NCBI GenBank assembly: GCA_012030715.1
Contig: JAAUUJ010000008.1
Coordinates: 1 to 50,098 of the forward strand
Origin: Synechococcaceae cyanobacterium SM2_3_1
GTDB taxonomy: Bacteria; Cyanobacteriota; Cyanobacteriia; Thermostichales; Thermostichaceae
Direction: 5' to 3'
DNA: 50,098 bases
Part shown: positions 20,681 to 29,769 of the stretch, piece by piece
Layout of the letters: each line of letters starts with the position of its first letter
Numbering within the stretch: position 1 is the first letter of the stretch
Translations under genes and position numbers: made by a program
Notes under the pieces: model-generated
The model's database searches: none
Told to the model about the DNA's origin: nothing
Seen by the model: the letters and a program-made list of their open reading frames with translations, nothing else

Positions 20681-22191
20681 GGCAAACAGGTCAACATTTT
20701 CTGGCGGAATTCCCTGGCCTTTTGGGGATGAGGGATCTCTTCGCTCAAGGCATCCACCAGTTGCATCGGGGTGAGGCTGGGAGATTGAGACAGGACCTGC
20801 TGCATGACAAGCGCAGCGATCGGTCCCACAAGTTGGGTCAGGTGTTGCTCACAGGAGTTAATGAACTCTGGCTGCAGAGCCGAGGGTTGGGAAGGTTGCG
20901 GTGTCGGGGGTTCCGAGGGATAGGGTTGGGAAGGCAGATACGTTTCTTCCCGTAACAGTTCCAGGGCTGTCTGACGAAATCGGGTGCGATCCCCTGAGGG
21001 TAATTCTTGAGTTAATTGCTCCACCAATTCCTGCGATGTGCTGCTTTGAGCTAGGGTTTGCTGGAGCAGAATCGTCCCCACAGGTCCTACCAATTTCACC
21101 AGCAGCGTTTGCAACTGATCCAGGGTGGGTTGGGGTAAGGAAAGCGAGCCTACTGCCAGAGCCGCTGGCGAAAACGGCTGAGCTGCGGAGAGATAGGGCT
21201 GTCGTCGGGTGGTGGGCAATTGGGCCGTCAGGGTGGAATTGGTAGCGGTCAGGGTCTGCCCCGGTGTTGCTCCCTGAATGGCCTGCTCAAGTTGAGTTGA
21301 GATCTGAGCCATGCTCTGGGGTCGCTCTCGGGGATCCTTTTTCAGACAGGACATAATCACCGCTTCTAATGCCCCAGGCAGCGGATAGCGGCTGGCCAAC
21401 TGACTCAAGGGTTGGGGATCTTTATAGTTGTGAGCTTCGTACCAGCCTGGAAAGGATTTTGTAGCGGGCTTCAGAGGTAACTGACCACTCAGCATCTGGT
21501 AAAGGACCATTCCCAGAGAATAGATGTCAGACTGGGGAGTCAGGAGTTCACCGCGCAGTTGTTCCGGCGAAGCATAGACCGGAGTTCCCAGAAAGCCTGT
21601 CTGGGTTCCCAAACTCACCGTTACATCGCTGAGAACTTTGGCAATTCCGAAGTCCAGGATCTTTGCCGTTTCTCCCAAACTCTTTTCATTGATGACGAAG
21701 AGGTTGCTGGGCTTGATGTCGCGGTGGATCACCCCCTGAATGCAGCGACCTTCCGTCTTGACAACAAACTCATGGGCGAACTGAAGTCCCGCACAAATCT
21801 GGCGCGCCAGGTTGACTACACGGCTGGGTTCCATGCCCCCCTCTAGACGCAGCAATTCACTCAGATCCCAGCCCTTGGGTGGTGCTCCCAAATACTCCAT
21901 CACCAGATAGGGCTGATCATGATCGATGCCATAGTCCATGATGTGAATGATGCAGGGATGTTCCCCCAACATCACACTCACCTGAGCCTCCTCTGCAAAG
22001 CGGCGCCGCAGTTCCTCCTGCATCTTGTCGCTACCCCAGAGGGTGAGGAGTTTCACTGCTACCGTGCGTTGAAACAGTTGAGTATCGACAGCCTTAAAAA
22101 TCTGTCCCATCCCCCCTGCATTCAGCTTTTCAGTTAACCGATAGCGGTTGGCGATTAACTGGCCAACCTGACGCTCCCCCATCGTTTCCAC
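20677..22191 (-). CDS. Serine/threonine protein kinase with duplicated C-terminal module
   Basis: A soluble Hanks-type kinase of 504 residues. The glycine loop LNAGGMGQIFKAVD, ATP lysine in TVAVKLL, catalytic loop VIHRDIKPSNLFV, DFGIAKVL and the GTPVYASPEQLRGE activation segment are all present within about residues 10-290. The rest has no transmembrane segment; a Pro/Gln/Ser-rich linker carries two copies of a ~55-residue helical module: LLVKLVGPVGTILLQQTLAQS (about 360-415) and HLTQLVGPIAALVMQQVLSQS (about 447-504). The duplicated module resembles a tail found on cyanobacterial kinases and regulators; I do not know its role. It overlaps the end of the haem/HAMP sensor gene by 4 bases, tail to tail. 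Confidence 0.92.
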   Translation of the reverse strand: METMGERQVGQLIANRYRLTEKLNAGGMGQIFKAVDTQLFQRTVAVKLLTLWGSDKMQEELRRRFAEEAQVSVMLGEHPCIIHIMDYGIDHDQPYLVMEYLGAPPKGWDLSELLRLEGGMEPSRVVNLARQICAGLQFAHEFVVKTEGRCIQGVIHRDIKPSNLFVINEKSLGETAKILDFGIAKVLSDVTVSLGTQTGFLGTPVYASPEQLRGELLTPQSDIYSLGMVLYQMLSGQLPLKPATKSFPGWYEAHNYKDPQPLSQLASRYPLPGALEAVIMSCLKKDPRERPQSMAQISTQLEQAIQGATPGQTLTATNSTLTAQLPTTRRQPYLSAAQPFSPAALAVGSLSLPQPTLDQLQTLLVKLVGPVGTILLQQTLAQSSTSQELVEQLTQELPSGDRTRFRQTALELLREETYLPSQPYPSEPPTPQPSQPSALQPEFINSCEQHLTQLVGPIAALVMQQVLSQSPSLTPMQLVDALSEEIPHPQKAREFRQKMLTCLP

Positions 22192-22321
22192 CCGCCGAAG
22201 TTGTCCCCGTTGTCAACCGTAGAACAAAGATTTGTCCCTTCTCTATCAGAGCTTAACTTAGCGAACCATGATGTGATGGAACTCACACAGGCCAGGATCA
22301 GGGAAGGGATGCCATCGGCGC

Positions 22322-25300
22322 TCAGTGACGGCGGCTGGCAGAGTCTGCCGTGCTCAATGTACGGCGTTTGAGAACCAGTTGATAGATCTCCAGAATGTCG
22401 CCGATCACCCAGTTGTTAAAGCGATCAACTCCAATCCCACATTCAAAGCCTGCAGCCACCTCACGGGTGTCTTCTTTGAAGCGTTTCAGGGAATCGACTC
22501 TGCCCTCATACACCAGTTCACCCTGCCGTCGTACCCGCAACAGGCCATTGCGGACCACCTTGCCACTCTGAACGTAGCAACCGGCCACCATCCCTTTGCC
22601 AATCGGGATCACCTGCCGCACTTCCACTTGACCCAGGGGTTCTTCCACCTGTTCCGGCTCCAGCAGACCCTCCATGGCTGCGGTGATATCGTCGAGGAGG
22701 TTGTAGATAATGTCGTATTCACGAATATCCACTCCATAACGATCGGCGACCTGCAGAGCGCCAGGGGCAATTGAGGTATTGAAACCCACGATGATCGCTT
22801 CACTGGCGGCAGCCAGATCGACATCCGTCTCGGTAACCTCGCCAGGGGCTGAGAGGAGAACGCGAAGCTGGACTTCTTCCTGAGCCAACTGTTGCAAGGA
22901 GGACAGAATCGCTTCAGCGGAACCCTGAACATCGGTTTTAATGATCAGATTCAGATCCTTGAGTCGACCTTCCTGAGCATGGGCAGACACGGTACCCAAG
23001 CTGACACGACGGGCGAGCAGTTGTTGGAGTCGAGCCTCCCGCTGTTCTTCAGTTCGGGTGTCAGCCACACGGCGAGCCTCCCGCTCATCGGCAAACGCGG
23101 TAAATTCATCCCCAGCGGTAGGCACATCGCTTAAGCCCAATAGCTGCACCGCTGAAGAAGGTCCGGCTTCCTCAAGACGCTGGCCACGGTCATCCATCAT
23201 CGCCTTGACACGACCGAAGACCGAGCCCGCCACCAGCGGATCCCCTATCCTTAGCGTGCCGTTTTGGATCAGCAGAGTAGCCACGGGGCCACGGGATTTA
23301 TCGAGATTGGCTTCCACCACGGTTCCTTTTGCCAGCCGATTGGGATTGGCCTGGAGTTCACCAATTTCGGCCACCAGCAGGATCATTTCTAGAAGAGCAT
23401 CCAGATTCAGATGGGCCAGGGCGCTCACTTCCACCATGGGAATATCGCCACCCCACTCCTCCGGCACCAGGCCATGCTCAGAGAGCTGTTGCTTAATCCG
23501 ATCCGGCTGGCTATCCGGTTTATCCACCTTGTTAATGGCAACGATAATGGGCACCTCGGCAGCACGAGCATGGCTGATAGCTTCCAGAGTTTGCGGTTGC
23601 ACCCCATCATCAGCCGCCACCACCAGCACCGCCAGGTCCGTTACCTTCGCTCCCCGCGCTCGCATAGCCGTAAAGGCTTCGTGACCAGGGGTATCCAGAA
23701 AGACAACACGGCGGGCGTCTCCCTCCAATTCCACATCCACATGATAGGCACCAATACGCTGGGTAATTCCTCCGGCTTCACCAGAGACCACATTGGCATC
23801 ACGGATCGCATCCAGCAGTGTGGTTTTACCGTGGTCAACGTGACCCATGATGGTCACTACCGGTGGACGCAGGACCAGGTGCTCAATATCTTCCAGATCC
23901 AGCATCTCGGTTTTCTTGGCCTGGGATTCTTGGGCCTCATGGGTAAAGGAGAAGCCCAGTTCTGTGGCCACACTTTCCATCGTGGACATATCCAGGATCT
24001 GATTGATGTTCACCATCAAGCCCTTCAGGAAGAGCACTTTGATGATCTCGGTTGGGGAAACCTGCATCCGATCCGCCAGATCCTTGACCGTCAAGCTGGG
24101 ATGCAGCTCCACTGTTGTAGGCTTCTCCGCTGCTTCTGCAGCTTCTACCTCTTGACGGCGCAGTTTGGGTTGGCCAGAGGAGGCAGGGCGAGGGCGAGCA
24201 GCGGGTGGGGAGGGATGAGAGGCCGCAGGGGAGGTAGAAGTAGTGGGTTTAGACGCAGGACGAGGAAGTGGCTTCAGGGCATTGATCTCTGCCTGCTTGG
24301 CCGCCACAACTGAGGAAACGACTTCCAGCTCAACACCTTCTACTTCGCCATCTTCGCCCCCTCGACGACGTTTCCGTTTGGTTTGCGAACGTCCAGGAGC
24401 CCGCTGCTTGTTGAGCGCATTCAGCTTTTCATCATCCTCTTCTTCTTCCCGCTCACGACGCCGGACCTTGGTGCCCAGCCCGGAACCAGGACGAGCAGGT
24501 GCCTGCGTTGGATCAGTCTGCTCTCGTTCAGGCTTAGCTGCCTGGCGCACAGGAGGCCCCACCAGTTCGGGTTTGGATCGCTGGGGAGGTCTTGGCTTTT
24601 CGAGAGTGGAAGGAGCTTCTCCAGCGGATCCCTCTCCTCGGGCCCTCAATTCTAGTGATTTAGGTTCAGGTTTGATCCGGCTACCAGGTCGGACAGGAGC
24701 TCCCACGAGCTGGGGCTTCTGGGGTTTGGCCACCGCTGGCTTGGGACGAGGAGCTTCAGTCCCGGCCCGCGCGCGAGTGGGTGCTGGCACAGGACGTTCC
24801 AGATCAGGCCGTTTTACAGGTTCCTCAATTGCTTGAGGTTTTGGGGCTGGGGCTGGAGTGGCATCAGCAGGTATAGGCCGTGGAGATTCAACAGGCTTAC
24901 TGGGAGGCTTGGGGCGCTGCAAGTTAGGCTTCTTAACCGCAGGCTGGGCCGGGGCCTCAACAGCTTTTTCTACTGGCTTTTCAGGTCCCTTGTCGGGAGC
25001 TTTTGCCACTGGCTTTTCGGGTGCACTTATTTCTCCTCCAGATACAGCTACAGCAGGGGGAGAGGGACGACGACTAGGAGGCCTGATCAGCTCTGGTCTT
25101 GCGGCGGTTGCAGATTCTGTGTCTTCCTCAAAGCTGACTTCCTGGCTGGAGGCTGGAAGGGAAACCTCTTCTTCCTGAACAAATTGAGGTTCATGAGGGT
25201 GCTCAGGGGGCTGAGGTTCAGGAGACTCGAACTCGATCTCGTTGACTTCGGCTTCCTGGTCACTGCCTTCCTCTGAGGAGGAAGCGGCTGGACGACGTTG

Positions 25301-25832
25301 AGGGGGACCGACCAATGTGGGCTTAGCGGAGGCTGCTGCAGCATAGGAGGGTCTAGCTGGAGCCGGTTCTGGGCTCACGGGTAGTTGGGGGGGACTCCGG
25401 TGGGTTGGGAGCAGAACCTCGCTCTTGTATAGGAGGCCGAACATTCAGGATTTGTTTCGGTTGTGACCGATCCGCCCTGGGTTTCGGTTTTCCTAACTTG
25501 TTGGCAGCCTTATTGGGAACAGGAGCTGCTGCCTGCCCCGTACCACCGACAAGATCATGCCGGATTCTTTCTGCTTCTTCAGCGCTGATGGTACTGCTGT
25601 GACTTTTGTAAGAGATCCCCAAACGATCGCAGGTTTCCAGGAGCTCGCGATTGTCACGCCCTAGTTCCCGAGCCAAATCGTAGATCCGCACTTTGTCCTG
25701 GGGACGCCTATGGGTCTCGCCAACTTTGGAGGCATGCACATCCCCATTGGTCCCAGAGGAAGAAATTTCGCCTGTGTCAGGATCGTGGGTGGATGGAGTC
25801 GAAGTGGCTGGATGCAGGTCCGTTTGGGTCAT
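22322..25832 (-). CDS. infB: Translation initiation factor IF-2 (frameshifted)
   Basis: GTPase that places initiator tRNA on the 30S subunit. The N-terminal IF2_N domain ([25 protein letters not shown]) lies near residues 45-95. A very long Pro/Lys/Glu-rich linker follows (to about 540), then a second IF2_N unit ([24 protein letters not shown]). The G domain near residue 660 has [25 protein letters not shown] and NKVDKP. The C-terminal domains end in [22 protein letters not shown]. The frame breaks at a C7 run (plus-strand G7 at 25387-25393); with six Cs the halves join as [14 protein letters not shown], total about 1,169 residues. Because IF-2 is essential, the shift is almost certainly a sequence error. 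ylxR lies 100 bases upstream, the usual order. Confidence 0.95.
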
Positions 25833-25932
25833 AGGTTAAGAGACAGAGGACAGTAACGATAAGATGAGGCGCTCAAGAGGATTCTAGGGTCATCAATCTG
25901 CTAGTTCGAAGGCTCTCCATTCATCCCGGCAT

Positions 25933-26250
25933 TCAGACAGATGTGAGTTCGAAAGCAGTAGACGCTAAACGATGTTGCAGGGTTTCATAAATCTGTTCAG
26001 GCACCGAGGTCCGCAGTGCCCGTCCCAGGCGATTTTTTTTGCGAGCCTCCTGCAAGCAGCTGGGCCGAGGACAAAGATAGGCGGAACGACCCATGCCAAC
26101 ATCCAGTTGCACTGTCTGGGTCTCAGCGTCTCGCACAATACGCCAGAATTGCGACCTGTGAGCCAGAGTACGACAGCTCACGCAACGCCGCAGCAAGGAA
26201 GTGGATCCAGATGATGGGGCCAAGTGAAACGATGAGAGAAACAATAGCAA
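25933..26250 (-). CDS. ylxR: YlxR family RNA-binding protein (DUF448)
   Basis: A small protein normally encoded between nusA and infB. It shows the family pattern RRCVSCRT near residue 22, QFWRIVRD, GRSAYLCPRPSC and ARKKNRLGRALRT. Members bind RNA; the Bacillus homologue modulates RNase P. The start is uncertain: only TTG codons (26250, 26244, 26223, 26196) are available in frame, and 26223 or 26196 would give a length closer to relatives. nusA is not found upstream; instead a truncated cobN lies there, so the normal nusA-ylxR-infB order is broken at about 26.25-26.4 kb. Confidence 0.85.
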   Translation of the reverse strand: MLLFLSSFHLAPSSGSTSLLRRCVSCRTLAHRSQFWRIVRDAETQTVQLDVGMGRSAYLCPRPSCLQEARKKNRLGRALRTSVPEQIYETLQHRLASTAFELTSV

Positions 26251-26267
26251 CTCGAGGGGGTAAAAGC

Positions 26268-26285
26268 ATCCTGTAGAAACAGGAT
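26268..26285 (-). terminator. Hairpin between cobN remnant and ylxR
   Basis: ATCCTGT at 26268-26274 and ACAGGAT at 26279-26285 form a perfect 7-bp stem with a 4-base loop. On the minus strand it is followed two bases later by TTTT. It could end transcripts coming from cobN before ylxR; the stem is short, so efficiency is doubtful. Confidence 0.4.
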
Positions 26286-26370
26286 TGATTTCTGTAGTCT
26301 CTATACTAACGCAACAACAAGGAGGTCGGAGTAGCTGAATGGCTGGCCCCGTGGCTTGGTTATGGCAGCG

Positions 26371-28626
26371 TTAATGCAGCCGGGGCATTCTAGCATGAGA
26401 CAGGCTCTCTCTATCGAGGGGGGAGAGATCTGCGGACAAATCAGCCTCCAGGGGATCGAAGGACAATCCCCAATCGGCAGCTAGAGCCTGGGTTAACCCC
26501 CTCTGCTCTCTTCCTGGCCAGCGGGCTAGAGCCAGAAGCAACTCTGCCAGTTGCGGGGGGTCAGGGATCTGCCCCAGGATGTGCAGTCCATCACGGATCT
26601 GGGCCTCCTTCAGCTCACAGAGGTATCCATCCATTTGGGTCAGTAGGTCTGGGTTGAGCCCTTCAGTTGAAGTCTCAGGCATCAGGTTCTCCTGCTGCAT
26701 CAGCGTCTTAATCTGGATTTCTAGATGGGGAAGCCGTTGAGGATCCAGTTGTTGGGCCTGGACATATTCATCGATCAGACCCTCCAGTTGTAGCAGGGGA
26801 CCATAGAGTTCTGCTCGGGCCAGAGGTGGGGTGAGGTGATCGATGATCACAGCCTGGGCCCGACGTTTCGCCTGAGCGCCTTCTCCTGGATCATTGACAA
26901 TAAATGGGTAGAGGTGCGGCAGTGGACCCAGGGCCACTTCAGGGAAACAGGAGGCCGAGAGCGCTACGCTTTTGCCCGGCAACCACTCCAGATTGCCATG
27001 TTTACCCACATGCACTACCGCCTGAACATGAAAGTGTTGCCGCAACCAGGCGTAGAAGGCCAGATAGGCATGGGGCGGAACCAGATCAGGTGCATGGTAA
27101 TTAAGACTGGGATCCAGATCGTAGCCCCGTGGGGGTTGGATCCCGACAAAGATATGCCCATAACAGCGACCAGGAATCGGGATCTCCCCTTCCGCTGGAG
27201 GATCCCCCCAGCGCTCCTGGACTGCGGTCTGCACCGGCAGAGGAAGGCTGGCGAAAAAAGTCTGGTAGTCTTGCCAGGAGAGGGTTTCACCCACAGGTCG
27301 AGTCAGCTGCCCCATGGGATCAGCGGTCACGGTTAGGGTGAGCTGCTCGATCAGATCCTGGCGTGGTTTGGGGGTATCGGAGAGCGTGTATCCCGCCGCT
27401 GCCAGAGCTTTCAGAATCTGGACACAACTGGCGGGTGTATCCAGTCCGACCCCATTGGCCAGACGACTGTCGCGACTGGGGTAGTTGGCCAGGATCAGAG
27501 CCACACGTCGCTGGGCAGCTCCAGTACGGCGCAATTGAATCCAGTGGGCAGCCATCTGGGCGACAAATTCCACCCGTTCCGGCAAGGGCTGATAGGTGAC
27601 AATCTCGGTTTGCAGATCGGGATCTAGCTGCTGGCTGGCTTTAAAAGAAATAGCACGCGTAATCAGACGGCCATCTATCTCCGGCAGCACCACATTCATC
27701 GCCAGATCGCGGGCCTGTAAACCCTGGAGGGAGTCCTGCCAGGTTTCCGCGTTGCCCAGACTACAGATGACCTGCAGCACCGGAACATCTAACCTCTGCC
27801 ACAGCTGGAGATCCGGCGCCTCCTGATCCAGGCGGGCCATCGAGAAGCTGGTGGTATTCAGAATCACTTCCACCTGGTCCTGGAAATGGTCTGTGATGGT
27901 AGGGGTCAGTTCCGGATCCTGCCAGCCGTAAATGTAAAGGCAGAGGGGACGCAGCTGCAGACGGATCAGGGCACGGCAGAGCTCATCCACGGGAGCTGTA
28001 TTGCCCGCCAGGACATGCGCCCGGTAGAGCAAGATCCCCACCGCAGGCCAGTGGGGTAATACCGGATCCAGCTGAGAAGGGGTGTAGAGCCCGATACGGG
28101 GTAAGGACTGGGGGGGATGAACGGGATAGGTGGTACCCAGGCAGAGGTTAGAGAGATGGCAGAGGGCCTGACAAAGATTGGGGGGGCCTCCTTCCAGAAA
28201 GTATTGCCAGATCTGGTACAGGGTGGCCAGGTTCAGGCTGGAGGTGGGAACCAGATCCCAGTCCGGTTGATCATCGCCAGGAATAATGGCCAGATGGGTG
28301 CCCTGGCTTTCATGGATCTGCTGCAGAATCTCCAGACCATAACTCCAGTAGGACCGCCCTCCCAGGAGCCGTACCAGGATCACCCGGGCATGAGTAAGCA
28401 TGGCATCGGCATAGAGATCGACACTCAGGTGGTGCTGCAGGTAAAGCAGGTTCAAAACCCGCAGCGAGGTAAAGTTCTGGGGAAGCTGTTTACGGGCCGC
28501 CGCGATGACCTGAATGTCGGTATCCGCAGCCGTGAGAACAATGATCTCTGCTCGCTCCTGGTTCACCTCGTAGGCAACGGGGGTGTTGGGATCCCATCCC
28601 CCAGGTTGTGTGGCAACTCGATGCAT
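26371..28626 (-). pseudogene. cobN: Cobaltochelatase/magnesium-chelatase-like subunit CobN, 3'-truncated
   Basis: The large subunit that inserts cobalt into hydrogenobyrinate diamide in aerobic cobalamin synthesis. The 5' end is normal: MHRVATQPGGWDPNTP, then IIVLTAADTDIQVIAAA. The body has the family's LANYPSRDSRLANGVGLDTPAS, YGHIFVGIQPPRGYDLDPSLNYHAPDLVPPHAYLAFYAWL and VHVGKHGNLEWLPGKSVALS. Family members are about 1,250-1,300 residues. This frame stops at 751, just after LSFDPLEADLSADLSPLD, with the last six residues (ARMPRLH region) unlike CobN. The missing ~500 codons are not present in any frame between here and ylxR. Either the gene is cut by a rearrangement or the assembly joins two distant sequences here. 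The CNNM gene lies 20 bases upstream. Confidence 0.88.
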
Positions 28627-28646
28627 AAATTTACATCTACAAATAA

Positions 28647-29662
28647 CTATTTACGTGTCGATCGCTGTCGCAGGAGTAGGGGAGAGAGATCACTCTCGTC
28701 GTAAATATCCCCCACCAGTTCTTCCAGCAGATCCTCCAGGGTCAACAGCCCGGTAGTACCCCCAAACTCATCCACCACAATCACCAGATGCTGCCGCGAT
28801 CGCAACATATCTTTAAGCAGGGGTCCGACCCGTTTGGTTTCGGGAACAAAACTGGGCTGGGCCATGGCCCCTGTCACGGGTTGATTGCCTTTCTCCAGAT
28901 GGCGCAGTGCCTGTTTAAGGTGGATGATGCCGATGATCTCGTCTTTGGATTCCCCCTGCACTGGAATGCGGGAGTACCCTGTCTCCAGGCAGAGATCCAC
29001 CACATCCTTGAGGGTTTTATCAAAGCTGATGGTTTCCATCTTGACGCGGGGCTTGACCACATCTCGTGCCAGCGTCTGATCCAGAGAAAGGGCACCGCGA
29101 AAAAGTCGACGTTTCTGCCAGTCCAGCACCCCTCGCCGCCCCAGCACATCGATCAACATTTCCAGATCCCGCAGCGACGCTCCAGACGTCAGCGGTGTGA
29201 GCTGTAGAAGTTGAAAAACATGCTGCACAAACCACTCAAAGGCCAGGATAAAGGGCTGCAGCACCACCGACAGCCAGTAGAGGGGCGTGATCACCAGCTG
29301 AAAACCCGCAGGGGATGGGTAATGGCCAGGGATTTGGGTGTGACTTCCCCCACCAGTAGCACCAGGATGGTGGTTGGGATCGTAGCGATCAAGGCCCCGA
29401 CATCCTGCCCAAACAATTGGATGGAAAGCGTTGTGGTCAGGGCAGCCAGCCCAATATTGGCGAAGTTATTGGCCAGCAGCAGAGTGGTGATAAAGCGAGA
29501 TCGCTGGGTCAGAACCAGACGGTAGGTATTGTGAGGATCTCCTTCCTCTTCGATCAGAGCCTGCAACCGCAGATCATCCACTGCCGTAATCGCCGTTTCA
29601 CTGCCCGAAAATACCGCGCTGAGCAGCAGGAGAATAATGATCGCAGCGATCATACTAACCAT
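28647..29662 (-). CDS. CNNM/CBS-domain (hemolysin-family, CorC/TlyC-like) transporter, frameshifted
   Basis: A membrane protein of the CNNM transporter family, linked in relatives to Mg2+ or cobalt export. The N-terminal CNNM domain (DUF21) has the classic FSGSETAITAVDDLRLQALIEEEGD, a GEVTPKSLAITHP segment and several membrane helices. A paired CBS module follows (RDVVKPRVKMETISFDKTLKDVV ... HLVIVVDEFGGTTGLLTLEDLLEELVGDIYDE). The frame breaks at a T4 run on the coding strand (29301-29304); one more T gives LRVFQLVITPLYWLSVVLQPF and a total of about 338 residues, the size of the short cyanobacterial form without the C-terminal CorC_HlyC domain. cobN follows after 20 bases, possibly co-transcribed. 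Divergent from the glycosyltransferase gene. Confidence 0.9.
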
Positions 29663-29769
29663 GGATGTGGACTCCTGGTGTCACCAATCCCATTATCGTG
29701 AGGATGTACCCATTCATGGTCACCAGACCAGATTTTAACGGATCTGGCCCTTTCGCCTGAGCATACCCC

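Noticed and set aside
23411-24836. Long plus-strand frames inside infB
   Set aside because: They lie opposite the IF-2 G domain and linker, which is clearly the coding strand; their translations resemble no protein family.
28600-28646. Cobalamin riboswitch in front of cobN
   Set aside because: Only 20 bases separate cobN from the CNNM gene, too little for a B12 riboswitch, and no conserved elements were seen.
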